From positions 25,275 through 31,475 of the forward strand of contig DCTQ01000075.1 of the NCBI GenBank assembly GCA_002329395.1: a stretch of 6,201 nucleotides of DNA. Reading direction: 5' to 3'. The DNA comes from Candidatus Avelusimicrobium alvi (GTDB lineage Bacteria; Elusimicrobiota; Elusimicrobia; Elusimicrobiales; Elusimicrobiaceae). Shown here piece after piece: positions 1-6,201 of the stretch (positions are counted from its first letter, which is position 1; each line of letters begins with the position of its first letter). Under the pieces are notes generated by a model. That model saw only the letters and a list, made by a program, of their open reading frames with translations. It was not told where the DNA came from and did not search any database. A program made the position numbers and the translations under genes.

Positions 1-2
1 TC

Positions 3-524
3 AACCTGCGCAACCTCTTCCCGGCCGATTTTAAATACACCGCCGAAAACGTGGGCCGCAAATCCCACGACGCGCTGGTGGACGAAATTATGGCCCAGGT
101 GAAAGATTTGTATCACGCCCGCGTGCTGTATTTTACCGAGCAGGGCATTAACTTCGCCGAAATTGAGCGGATGCTTTTGCTGCAAATTATTGACAATGCG
201 TGGAAACAAAACCTGTACGAGCTGGACCAGCTGCAAAACAGCGTCAGCCTGCGCGGCTACGCCCAGAAGGACCCGCTTATTGAGTATCAGAAAGAATCGT
301 ACAAGCTGTATTCGTCTATGCTTAACCGCGTACGCGATTTGATGGTCAGCTATATTTTCCGCCTCCAGCTGCCGCCCCGCCGCACCCCGGCCGAGCGCGC
401 GCAGGCGGCCGCCGCCAAAAACCCGGACCGGAACGCTCCCGCGCCCAAAAATATCGGACGCAACGACCCGTGCCCGTGCGGAAGCGGCAAGAAATATAAG
501 AAGTGCTGCGGAGCCAATTTATGA
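3..524 (+). CDS. secA: Preprotein translocase ATPase subunit SecA, C-terminal part (5' end outside window)
   Basis: SecA is the cytoplasmic ATPase that pushes unfolded preproteins through SecYEG. Only the last 173 residues are here, in an open frame running in from the left edge, so the DEAD-type motor domains lie upstream. Seen: the helical scaffold/wing stretch around nucleotides 160-340 ([30 protein letters not shown]), which matches the conserved SecA pattern of a Trp-containing helix followed by LRGYxQxDPLxEY. Next comes an Ala/Pro-rich linker (about 360-450), then the SEC-C zinc motif [19 protein letters not shown], with cysteines at 471, 477, 504 and 507. In known SecAs this CxCx8CC knuckle binds Zn and contacts SecB or ribosomes, so the C-terminus is intact. 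The TGA stop lies inside an ATGA overlap with the next gene. Identification is secure; what is missing is the upstream part only. Confidence 0.96.
   Translation, partial: NLRNLFPADFKYTAENVGRKSHDALVDEIMAQVKDLYHARVLYFTEQGINFAEIERMLLLQIIDNAWKQNLYELDQLQNSVSLRGYAQKDPLIEYQKESYKLYSSMLNRVRDLMVSYIFRLQLPPRRTPAERAQAAAAKNPDRNAPAPKNIGRNDPCPCGSGKKYKKCCGANL
510..513 (+). promoter_or_regulatory. Ribosome binding site fixing the start of the cysteine-rich gene
   Basis: GGAG lies 7 nt before the ATG at 521, inside the last codons of secA. It supports the ATG at 521 over the in-frame GTG at 503, which would add six residues before the basic Met-Lys-Lys start of the membrane segment and would leave the GGAG inside the gene. 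Confidence 0.6.
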
Positions 525-949
525 AAAAAATAAAGGAGTTGGTGCTCCTGGTGTGCGCCTTGGGCGCGCTGGGGCTTATTCCCGTATTTTTAAGCAAAGA
601 CAAACCGATTGAAGTCTCGCTTCCTTCACTCAGCGCCGAGGAAATGGCCGCCAAAGAAGCCCAGCAGCAAAAAGCTGCGCAGGCTTCCGCCGCCAAAGCC
701 AAAGTGCGCCGGATGTTCCGCTGCGAAGTGAACGAGGACTGCATCATCGTAGACCAGGACCCGTGCGGCTGCCTGGTGGGGCCGGAAGGCGTGGTGGCCA
801 TTAACGCGCAATATACGCTGGATTTCAATAAACTGCAATCCAACCTGGTGGCTAAGGCCTGCCCGGAAGGGGAGCCTTCCCGGGAAAGGGAGTGCAGCCC
901 GGACGCCGCGGCCGTGTGCCTGGAAGGCGTTTGTAAAATAGCTTATTAA
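521..949 (+). CDS. Small membrane-anchored cysteine-rich protein, function unknown
   Basis: I do not recognise a named gene. The 142-residue product starts with a basic MKKIKE, then a hydrophobic segment at residues 7-24, so it should enter the Sec pathway with its C-terminal part outside the cytoplasm. Cys12 lies in this segment, but the residue before it is Val, so it is not a good lipobox and a lipoprotein is unlikely. Residues 38-64 are Ala/Lys/Glu/Gln-rich and probably helical. The remainder carries eight cysteines (68, 74, 82, 84, 114, 125, 133, 138), an even number compatible with disulfides. The layout (CxxxxxC, a CGC, then an AIN segment, then spaced Cys ending in CxxxxC near the C-terminus) resembles small secreted proteins with a 'C-x5-C ... 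CGC ... AIN' pattern seen in various diderms; that resemblance is from memory. It overlaps secA by 4 nt (ATGA) and ends 8 nt before lnt, so it is probably co-translated with export genes. The gene is credible; its role is unknown. Confidence 0.8.
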   Translation: MKKIKELVLLVCALGALGLIPVFLSKDKPIEVSLPSLSAEEMAAKEAQQQKAAQASAAKAKVRRMFRCEVNEDCIIVDQDPCGCLVGPEGVVAINAQYTLDFNKLQSNLVAKACPEGEPSRERECSPDAAAVCLEGVCKIAY

Positions 950-957
950 GGGGCCGT

Positions 958-2583
958 ATGCGGGATTTCAGGCAAAGCATTACCGAACAGGACGCCCAAA
1001 AGAAAAAACCGTTTGGGGCGCGTGTGAAAACCTGGCTGTTGGGGCTGGGCCGGTGGTGCTTTTTGGCGGCGTGTTCGCTGGGGACGGCGTGGCTGGTGTA
1101 CGCCAGCTATCCGAATATTTCCCGCCACGCGCTGGCCTGGTTCGCCCTGGCGCCGTTTATTTGGGGAGTGACCAAAACCAAGGGGTTTTGGTCTTCTTTT
1201 TTCTACAGCTGGTTCACGGCCGTTTTGTTCAACGCCGGCATTTTTTACTGGATTTATTACACCTGTTTGCACGGGGGCGGCCTTTCGCAGGGGCTGTCCG
1301 CCGCGGCGTGGCTGGGGCTTTCGGCCCTGCTGGGCCTGCAGTTTGCCCTGTTTGGCGGGAGCTGTTATTTTCTTAAAAAAACGGGTGATTTTTTCCCGCT
1401 TTTGGCGGCCTGCGGTTTTGTGGCCTGGGAATGGGTGCATCAGACGCTGGCTTTTTACGGGCTGGGCTTCCCGTGGATGATGCTCGGCTACACGCAGTGG
1501 AACGCGCCGCAGATGCTGCAAATCGCTTCTTTTACCGGGGTGTACGGCGTAAGTTTTGCCGTGGCGTTTACGGGCGCCAGCCTGGGGTGGGCTTTTGCCG
1601 TGCGCGGCGTAAAAAACGGCGTGGTGCATATGTGTCTGGCCGCCGCCGTATTTTTAAGCCTGTATGCGTACGGGCATTATTCGTTGCCTTCCCGCTCCGG
1701 CCGCCCGGGCCAGCCGCTTTTAAGTTTAAACGCGGCGCTTATCCAGCCCAATATAGACCAATACAAAAAATGGAGCCCGGAATTTGAAACGGAAATTACG
1801 GACACCCTGACGGAAATGGGCCAGTCGCTTGAAGGCGAAGACGTAATGCTGACCGTCTGGCCGGAAAGCGCGGTGCCCGGCTCGCTGACGGACGAAACCT
1901 ATTTAACTTTATTTGAAGATATCGCCACCCGCACGGATTCCTACCAGTTTATCGGCTCCAATGTGGAGGAAGACGGCAAACAATATGTGGGCGCGTATTT
2001 AATGGCCCCCAACCGCGACGAACTGCAAAGCTACCGCAAAATAAAACTGGTTCCGTTCGGCGAATATATCCCGCTGGAAGGCCTGGTGCGCGCGGCGTTT
2101 AAAAACGTGGCGGTATTGGGCGAGCTGGGCGTATTTACCCCCGGCCCGCGCGGGCAGAAGCCGCTTGATTTGTCCGGCGTGAGCGTGGGCGGCACGATTT
2201 GCTACGAATCTATTTATCCGCAGCTGTGGCTGAGCCAGAACCGCCAGGGCGCCAAATTTTTCGTCAACGTCACCAACGACGCATGGTTTTTTGACACCGC
2301 CGCCCCGTACCAGCACTTAGCCGTTAACGTACTGCGCGCGGTGGAGACGGGCCGCCCGGTGCTGCGCGCGGCGAATACGGGCTTCTCGGCGTTTATTGAC
2401 CCGTTCGGCCGCATTGAAAAACAGTCCGGCCTGTTTACGCGCGAAATCCTGCGCTCCGCCGTGCCGCTGCCGGTGGGAGAGATGCGGAATTTCTACACGC
2501 AGTGGGGGGACTGGTTCGCGTGGCTGTGCGCGGCGCTGTATTTTACCCTGCTTATTTCCACGATGGTTTTTGCTTATGAATAA
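958..2583 (+). CDS. lnt: Apolipoprotein N-acyltransferase
   Basis: Lnt is the inner-membrane enzyme that moves an acyl chain from phospholipid to the free amino group of the lipid-modified N-terminal Cys of lipoproteins, the last maturation step in diderms. The 541-residue protein has a short basic cytoplasmic head (1-24), about seven hydrophobic segments between residues 25 and 240, a periplasmic nitrilase-like domain (about 255-500) and a final membrane helix (about 516-538). The catalytic triad is visible: Glu303 in WPESAVPG, Lys361 in [12 protein letters not shown] and Cys415 in GGTICYE. Glu369 in PFGE and the Tyr-Glu after the Cys are also kept. Spacing of these residues is close to that of the E. 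coli enzyme (E267, K335, E343, C387). AAGGGG at 948-953 lies 4 nt before the ATG. Its last 8 nt overlap prfB. E. coli Lnt is slightly shorter (512 residues); the extra length is partly the N-terminal head. Identification is secure. Confidence 0.96.
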   Translation: MRDFRQSITEQDAQKKKPFGARVKTWLLGLGRWCFLAACSLGTAWLVYASYPNISRHALAWFALAPFIWGVTKTKGFWSSFFYSWFTAVLFNAGIFYWIYYTCLHGGGLSQGLSAAAWLGLSALLGLQFALFGGSCYFLKKTGDFFPLLAACGFVAWEWVHQTLAFYGLGFPWMMLGYTQWNAPQMLQIASFTGVYGVSFAVAFTGASLGWAFAVRGVKNGVVHMCLAAAVFLSLYAYGHYSLPSRSGRPGQPLLSLNAALIQPNIDQYKKWSPEFETEITDTLTEMGQSLEGEDVMLTVWPESAVPGSLTDETYLTLFEDIATRTDSYQFIGSNVEEDGKQYVGAYLMAPNRDELQSYRKIKLVPFGEYIPLEGLVRAAFKNVAVLGELGVFTPGPRGQKPLDLSGVSVGGTICYESIYPQLWLSQNRQGAKFFVNVTNDAWFFDTAAPYQHLAVNVLRAVETGRPVLRAANTGFSAFIDPFGRIEKQSGLFTREILRSAVPLPVGEMRNFYTQWGDWFAWLCAALYFTLLISTMVFAYE

Positions 2584-3694
2584 CATTGAATTTAAAGACG
2601 TAGAACAACAGCTGGAAAATCTTTCCGCGCGTATCGCCAAGATTGAATCTATTGACGATATCGCCGGCAAAAAAACACAACTCGCCGCGCTGGAAGCGCA
2701 GTCGGCGGAGCCTTCGTTTTGGAACGACACCAAAAAAGCCAAAGACGTAAGCCGCCAGATTGATTTGCTTAAAAATTCCATTGAAACGTTCCACGTTTTG
2801 CGGAAAAAAATAGAAGACGACCGCGCCCTGTTTGAGCTCTGCAAAGAAATGCAGGACGAAAACGAACTGGCCGCGCTGGCCGCTTCCCTTCAGGATACCG
2901 AAAAACACGTGGCGCAGAAAGAGGGCGAGATCCGCCTGTCGGACCCGAACGACAAGCTAAACGCCATTTTAACCATTCATGCCGGGGCCGGCGGCACCGA
3001 ATCGTGCGACTGGGCGCAAATGCTGGTGCGCATGTACACGCGCTGGGCCGAACAGCACGGGTTTAAATTCTCGGTGCTGGACGCGCAGCCCGGCGACGAA
3101 GCCGGCATTAAAACGCTTTCCGCCATGGTGGAAGGCCCGTTCGCTTACGGTTATTTAAAAGGCGAAAACGGCGTGCACCGCCTGGTGCGCGTTTCCCCGT
3201 TTGACGCCAACGCCCGCCGCCACACGTCTTTTGCGTCGTGCGACGTACTGCCGGATATAGACGAAGACATCAATATAGAAATCCCGGAAAAAGACATCCA
3301 GCTGGAAACCTCCCGCGCGGGCGGCCACGGAGGGCAGAACGTCAACAAAGTGGAATCGGCCGTGCGCCTGCTGCATATTCCCACGGGCATCGTGGTGTCC
3401 TGCCGCATTGAGCGCAGCCAGCTGCAAAACCGCCAGACCGCGATGAAAATGCTGAAGGCCAAACTCTACGAAATGGAAATGGATAAAAAACGCGGCGAAG
3501 CCGAAAAACGCTACGGCCAGAAGGGCGAAATCGCCTGGGGGCATCAAATCCGCTCGTATGTGTTTATGCCGTACCAGCTGGTAAAAGACCTGCGCAGCGG
3601 GTATGAAACCTCGCAGATAAACGCCGTGATGGACGGCGATTTGGACCCGTTTATTTTCGCGTTTCTCAACCACGAAGCCGAGCATAAAAAATAA
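2576..3694 (+). CDS. prfB: Peptide chain release factor 2, single-frame (no programmed frameshift)
   Basis: RF2 recognises UGA and UAA in the ribosomal A site and triggers peptide release. The 372-residue protein (E. coli 365) has the N-terminal helical domain 1 (about 1-115), the stop-codon-reading tripeptide SPF at 207-209 (in VRVSPFD), and the catalytic GGQ at 252-254 (in [12 protein letters not shown]). The SPF tripeptide distinguishes RF2 from RF1, which has PxT. The frame is open well upstream into lnt, but that stretch is a shadow of lnt; the ATG at 2576 gives a start aligned with other RF2s. I see no strong Shine-Dalgarno before it, so translation is probably coupled to lnt, whose TAA lies 8 nt inside this gene. 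Most bacteria place an in-frame TGA and a +1 shift near codon 26; here codons 26-27 read ATT GAC without interruption. It stops at TAA, which overlaps the next ATG by one base. Confidence 0.96.
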   Translation: MNNIEFKDVEQQLENLSARIAKIESIDDIAGKKTQLAALEAQSAEPSFWNDTKKAKDVSRQIDLLKNSIETFHVLRKKIEDDRALFELCKEMQDENELAALAASLQDTEKHVAQKEGEIRLSDPNDKLNAILTIHAGAGGTESCDWAQMLVRMYTRWAEQHGFKFSVLDAQPGDEAGIKTLSAMVEGPFAYGYLKGENGVHRLVRVSPFDANARRHTSFASCDVLPDIDEDINIEIPEKDIQLETSRAGGHGGQNVNKVESAVRLLHIPTGIVVSCRIERSQLQNRQTAMKMLKAKLYEMEMDKKRGEAEKRYGQKGEIAWGHQIRSYVFMPYQLVKDLRSGYETSQINAVMDGDLDPFIFAFLNHEAEHKK

Positions 3695-4797
3695 TGAAAA
3701 CCGGTTTGTACATCCACCTCCCGTTCTGCAAACAGAAGTGCAATTATTGCGATTTCGCTTCGTTCGCCGGGCGGGAGTCTTTGATACCCGCCTATTTAAA
3801 CGCCCTGGACAAAGAGGCCGCGGCCGCTCCCGTTAAAATTTGCGAAACCTTATATGTCGGCGGCGGCACGCCAAGCCTGCTGTCCGCCGAAGAACTGGGG
3901 AATTTATGCGAACTTATCCGCCGGAATTTTGGCGCCGTTTCGGCTTTTGAAGAAAGTACGCTGGAAGCCAACCCCGAAAGCCTGACCCCCGAAAAAATCC
4001 GCGTGTTAAAAGACGCGGGTTTTAACCGTTTAAGCGTCGGCCTGCAAAGTTTTAACGATGAAGAACTCAAGACGCTGGGCCGTGTGCACAGCGCGCGGGA
4101 TTTTTTAGCGGCGTATAACGCCGCGCGGCGGGGCGGGTTTGAAAACATCAATGTGGATTTAATCGCCGGCCTGCCGGGGCAGACGCTGGCCGGTTTTTTG
4201 CGCAGTTTGGAACAGCTCCTGGCGCTTCGGCCGGAACATTTGTCGGTGTACGGATTACAGATTGAAGAAGGCACTCCTTTTTTTGAGCGCGGAATCGTGT
4301 GCGACCAGCCGTTAATGCGCCGCATGCTGGAAGAAACGCACGCGCGGCTGACCGCCGCCGGATACCATCATTACGAGATTTCCAATTTTGCCCTGCCGGG
4401 CCGCGAAGCCAAGCACAATACCCATTATTGGAACAACGGGGATTACGTCGGGCTGGGCAGTGCGGCGGCCTCGTACCTGGGCGGCGTGCGCCGGCAAAAC
4501 ACGGCGGACGTATGCGCGTATATCCGCCGGACGGAAGAGGGGAAATCCGCCGTGGAGTTTTCCGAAAAACTGGAAGGCAAAGCACGCGAAGGGGAAAATT
4601 TGATGCTGGCTTTTCGCAAGCTGGACGGGGTGGAACTTTCTGCCGTGCAGGAAGCTTTTTTCGGGCGCGAGATTGAAAAACATCTTAAAAACGGTCTTTT
4701 AGAACGTGACGGAAAAAAGGTAAAATTATCTTTTGAGGGGCTGTTTCTCGCGAATGAAGTTTTTTCCGGCTTTGTGGCCCCGTTTGAGGAAGAATGA
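3694..4797 (+). CDS. hemW: HemW-type radical SAM protein (heme chaperone; often mislabelled oxygen-independent coproporphyrinogen oxidase)
   Basis: Radical SAM enzyme family member of 367 residues (E. coli HemW 378). It binds a 4Fe-4S cluster through CxxxCxxC: Cys12, Cys16 and Cys19 in FCKQKCNYCDF. The residue after the third cysteine begins DF, as in HemW, whereas true HemN has a further cysteine there (CxC). Further marks are the SAM-binding GGGTP at 56-60, the EANPES strand at 91-96, SVGLQSF at 114-120, and SVYGLQIEEGTPF at 184-196. HNTHYW at 241-246 matches the HNxxYW motif of HemW; the C-terminal 100 residues form the HemW-specific domain. Known family role: binding heme and passing it to client hemoproteins, not making protoporphyrinogen. 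The start ATG shares one base with the prfB stop (TAATG), and the TGA stop is inside an ATGA overlap with the next gene, so both junctions look translationally coupled. HemW assignment is firm; whether this organism uses heme cannot be told here. Confidence 0.92.
   Translation: MKTGLYIHLPFCKQKCNYCDFASFAGRESLIPAYLNALDKEAAAAPVKICETLYVGGGTPSLLSAEELGNLCELIRRNFGAVSAFEESTLEANPESLTPEKIRVLKDAGFNRLSVGLQSFNDEELKTLGRVHSARDFLAAYNAARRGGFENINVDLIAGLPGQTLAGFLRSLEQLLALRPEHLSVYGLQIEEGTPFFERGIVCDQPLMRRMLEETHARLTAAGYHHYEISNFALPGREAKHNTHYWNNGDYVGLGSAAASYLGGVRRQNTADVCAYIRRTEEGKSAVEFSEKLEGKAREGENLMLAFRKLDGVELSAVQEAFFGREIEKHLKNGLLERDGKKVKLSFEGLFLANEVFSGFVAPFEEE
4786..4790 (+). promoter_or_regulatory. Ribosome binding site of the CofE-like gene, inside hemW
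   Basis: GAGGA lies in the last codons of hemW, 3 nt before the ATG at 4794. The spacing is short, but with the ATGA overlap it supports re-initiation by ribosomes finishing hemW. Confidence 0.45.
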
Positions 4798-5501
4798 ATA
4801 TTACTCCCGTACATACCGCCGTTTTTAAAGAGCGCGAAGACCTGGCCGCGTTTATCGTGCGCCATATTCCTTCCGTGCCGGAAGAAACGGTGCTGACGGT
4901 TTCTTCCAAGCTGGTCGGCCTTTGGAAAGGGCTGACTGCGGCGTATAAAAACCGCGAACAGAAAGAAGAGCTGATTGTACGCGAAAGCGACGCGGCTTTA
5001 AAAACGCCGCTTGCGTGGCTGACGATTAAAAACGGAATGGTAATGACCAACGCCGGGATTGACGAGTCCAACGCCGACGGAAAGCTGATTTTGCTCCCGG
5101 CGGACTGTTACGCCTGCGCGGCGGAACTGCGCGTGCAATTGCAAACGGCGTGGAGTGTGCGAGACCTTGGGGTGATTATTACAGACAGTATGATTTTGCC
5201 GCTTCGCGCGGGGATTATCGGCGCGGCGGTGGCGTATGCGGGGTTTAAAGGCGTGAAAGATTTGCGCGGCAGGCCGGATATTTTCGGCAGGAAACTGGGT
5301 GTAACGCTGGTGGACGCGGCCGACGCGCTGGCCGCCGCCTGCGCGCTGACGATGGGCGAGGCGGACGAACGGCGCCCGCTGTGCCTGGTGCGGGATGCGC
5401 CCGTGGAATTTGCCGACGCGGCGGACCCGGACGAAATAAAATATCCGCCGCAGGACGATTTGTATGCGCCGCTTTTAAAAGCGGTTAAACTGATTAAGTA
5501 A
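4794..5501 (+). CDS. CofE-like (F420-0:gamma-glutamyl ligase fold) protein, substrate unknown
   Basis: The 235-residue product matches the CofE family along its length: VSSKLVGL (36-43), NAGIDESN (86-93), LLPAD (100-104), VIITDS (127-132), a GxxG run at 140-143, and DIFGRKLGVT (162-171). CofE adds L-glutamate to coenzyme F420-0 with GTP and divalent metal. Asp104 and Asp131 are where the archaeal enzyme has metal-binding aspartates (A. fulgidus D109 and D150, by motif alignment). However, the usual DPDxSA is changed to DCYACA, and the TFGRPWR segment is SMILPLR, so substrate specificity is probably different. No other F420 gene is in view. A folate gamma-glutamyl ligase role has been proposed for CofE relatives in some bacteria (Chlamydia 'FolC2'), from memory; that is a possibility only. 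It overlaps hemW by 4 nt. The family is fairly sure, the function is not, so I give no gene symbol. Confidence 0.8.
   Translation: MNITPVHTAVFKEREDLAAFIVRHIPSVPEETVLTVSSKLVGLWKGLTAAYKNREQKEELIVRESDAALKTPLAWLTIKNGMVMTNAGIDESNADGKLILLPADCYACAAELRVQLQTAWSVRDLGVIITDSMILPLRAGIIGAAVAYAGFKGVKDLRGRPDIFGRKLGVTLVDAADALAAACALTMGEADERRPLCLVRDAPVEFADAADPDEIKYPPQDDLYAPLLKAVKLIK
5469..5484 (+). repeat. Perfect 16-bp palindrome upstream of mscL
   Basis: CCGCTTTTAAAAGCGG is identical to its own reverse complement. It lies in the last codons of the CofE-like gene (Pro-Leu-Leu-Lys-Ala), 29 nt before the mscL ATG. It could be a dimeric repressor site, a weak RNA hairpin, or chance from coding sequence. No T-run follows, so it is not a terminator. 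Confidence 0.5.
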
Positions 5502-5502
5502 C

Positions 5503-5507
5503 AGGAG
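5503..5507 (+). promoter_or_regulatory. Ribosome binding site of mscL
   Basis: AGGAG stands 6 nt before the ATG at 5514, ideal spacing. It favours that ATG over the in-frame ATG at 5526, which would be 18 nt away. It is the best Shine-Dalgarno in the window and lies in one of only two intergenic gaps, so mscL may be translated independently of its upstream neighbour. Confidence 0.7.
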
Positions 5508-5513
5508 AACCTC

Positions 5514-5975
5514 ATGATTAAAAATATGGCAGCAGAGTTTAAGAAGTTTATTATGCGCGGCAGCGTGATTGATATGGCGGTTGGTATCATCATCGGCGGC
5601 GCATTTACAAAGATCGTAAACTCCATGGTGGCGGATATTATGATGCCTCCCCTGGGTTTGCTTTTGGGCAAGGTGGATTTTTCCAACTGGTTTGTAGTGA
5701 TTAAACAAGGCGCGACGGAAGGGCCGTACGCTTCTTTGGCCGCCGCCCAGGCTGCCGGCGCCACCACGCTTAACATCGGTACGTTTTTAAACGCGGTAAT
5801 CAGCTTTTTAATCGTGGCGTTTTGTATCTTTCTTTTGATTAAAGGCATCAATAAATTAAACACACACAAAGAAGAAGCCGCCCCCGCTCCCACGACGAAA
5901 AAATGCCCCTATTGCTGCACCGACATCCCGCTGGAAGCCACCCGCTGCCCCAACTGCACTTCCGAACTGAAATAA
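5514..5975 (+). CDS. mscL: Large-conductance mechanosensitive channel with C-terminal zinc ribbon
   Basis: MscL forms a pentameric inner-membrane pore that opens under extreme turgor to release solutes. The N-terminal amphipathic helix and TM1 are clear (FKKFIMRGSVIDMAVGIIIG from residue 9, then VNSMVADIMMPPLGLLLG), the periplasmic loop covers about residues 54-90, and TM2 runs about 91-112 (FLNAVISFLIVAFCIFLLIK). An Ala/Pro linker (EEAAPAPTTKK) follows. E. coli MscL (136 residues) continues here into a cytoplasmic helix bundle; this 153-residue protein instead ends with two CxxC pairs, Cys131/Cys134 and Cys145/Cys148 (plus Cys135), separated by 10 residues: a zinc ribbon. Similar tails occur in some other MscL proteins. 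It starts 12 nt after the CofE-like gene and is followed by a strong terminator, so it closes the operon. Identification is secure. Confidence 0.96.
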   Translation: MIKNMAAEFKKFIMRGSVIDMAVGIIIGGAFTKIVNSMVADIMMPPLGLLLGKVDFSNWFVVIKQGATEGPYASLAAAQAAGATTLNIGTFLNAVISFLIVAFCIFLLIKGINKLNTHKEEAAPAPTTKKCPYCCTDIPLEATRCPNCTSELK

Positions 5976-5996
5976 GCGGACGGCGTAATTTTTATA

Positions 5997-6030
5997 AACG
6001 GGCTGAAGAAAATTCTTCAGTCCGTTTTTT
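5997..6030 (+). terminator. Intrinsic (rho-independent) terminator after mscL
   Basis: A long stem pairs AACGGGCTGAAG (5997-6008) with CTTCAGTCCGTT (6015-6026), all Watson-Crick except one G-T pair (6002/6021), with a 6-nt A/T loop at 6009-6014. The T-tract runs over 6025-6030. It begins 21 nt past the mscL stop, on the same strand as the operon. I see no matching T-tract on the other strand, so it is one-directional. Confidence 0.92.
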
Positions 6031-6201
6031 GTTGGGAGGCGCGGGAAATATATTTCTTGCGGACTGCCAAACCTTCGGGAATGAAGCCCGTGTTAGTTTT
6101 TCAAACCCTGCGGCCGGCCGGGAGTCGTGTCCGTTTTGTCTTTTATGCAGGTCTTAGCCGTGTTGTTGCCGTTGTGGTTCCGGCCTTAGCCCGTCTATAA
6201 A
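6031..6201. other. Downstream intergenic tail, no supported gene
   Basis: This 171-base stretch has no open frame with a credible start and ribosome site on the + strand. On the - strand, short open frames enter from the right edge (one ending at about 6143, encoding only about 18 residues within the window) and could be the tail of a gene beyond it. TTGTGG (6172-6177) and TATAAA (6196-6201) with an 18-bp spacer could be a sigma-70-type promoter reading rightward out of the window; this is weak because the -35 matches poorly and the site touches the window edge. Confidence 0.3.

Noticed and set aside
503..520. Earlier GTG start for the cysteine-rich gene
   Set aside because: It would add six residues ahead of the basic start of the membrane segment, and the good GGAG at 510-513 serves the ATG at 521.
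862..884. GC-rich imperfect inverted repeat in the cysteine-rich gene
   Set aside because: It has a bulge, is followed by no T-run and lies in coding sequence; probably a chance hairpin.
946..1629. Long minus-strand open frame inside lnt, and similar ones opposite prfB, hemW and mscL
   Set aside because: Compositions are Arg/Pro/His-rich or low-complexity, no known domains are seen, and each lies fully opposite a clearly identified gene.
2396..2575. Upstream in-frame extension of prfB (60 more residues)
   Set aside because: It is the shadow of lnt in another frame: Arg/Cys/Pro-rich, unlike RF2, and RF2 length and alignment fit the ATG at 2576.
5460..5491. Possible promoter for mscL (TTGTAT ... 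TAAACT)
   Set aside because: The -35 matches only three of six positions and the spacer is 20 bp, too weak to support.
6075..6105. Second weak hairpin with a T-run after the main terminator
   Set aside because: The stem is only about four GC pairs with a 7-nt loop and the T-run is displaced; not convincing beside the terminator at 5997-6030.
5903..6157. Plus-strand open frame across the mscL end and the terminator
   Set aside because: It runs through the terminator hairpin in a different frame from mscL and shows no family features or ribosome site.
6145..6189. 14-residue hydrophobic open frame (starts MQVLAVLLPLW) as a leader peptide
   Set aside because: The nearest GGAG is about 20 nt away, no attenuator follows within the window, and so short a frame is expected by chance.

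Overview
The window is one dense, co-directional (+ strand) block of bacterial genes. It opens inside a secA gene and ends just past an intrinsic terminator. In order it holds: the secA 3' end, a small membrane-anchored cysteine-rich protein, lnt, prfB, hemW, a cofE-like gamma-glutamyl ligase, mscL, terminator, and about 170 bases with no gene I can support. The gene junctions are extremely tight: 4-nt overlap, 8-nt gap, 8-nt overlap, 1-nt overlap, 4-nt overlap, 12-nt gap. This suggests a single transcription unit with translational coupling that ends at the hairpin at 5997-6030.

Organism. Lnt (third acylation of lipoproteins) together with SecA and MscL points to a diderm (Gram-negative-type) bacterium. 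Base composition looks moderately GC-rich by eye. RF2 is encoded without the programmed frameshift. The CofE-like protein lacks the hallmark residues of F420 makers, so it does not imply F420 metabolism. The phylum cannot be fixed from this window; an Elusimicrobiota-like or other deep-branching diderm anaerobe is only a weak guess from overall feel of the proteins.

How the genes fit together. The first three genes concern export and the envelope: SecA drives translocation, the 142-residue protein is predicted to sit in the inner membrane with a cysteine-rich domain outside, and Lnt finishes lipoprotein maturation. The middle genes are housekeeping: RF2 terminates translation at UGA/UAA, and HemW is a radical-SAM family heme chaperone. 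The last two are a divergent glutamyl-ligase-fold protein of unknown substrate and an osmotic safety valve, MscL, whose usual C-terminal helix is replaced by a zinc ribbon.

I see no mobile element, CRISPR array, tRNA or rRNA. The window is mostly ordinary core genome. The points worth a second look are the cysteine-rich protein, the divergent CofE-like protein, the MscL zinc ribbon, the frameshift-free prfB and a perfect 16-bp palindrome just upstream of mscL.
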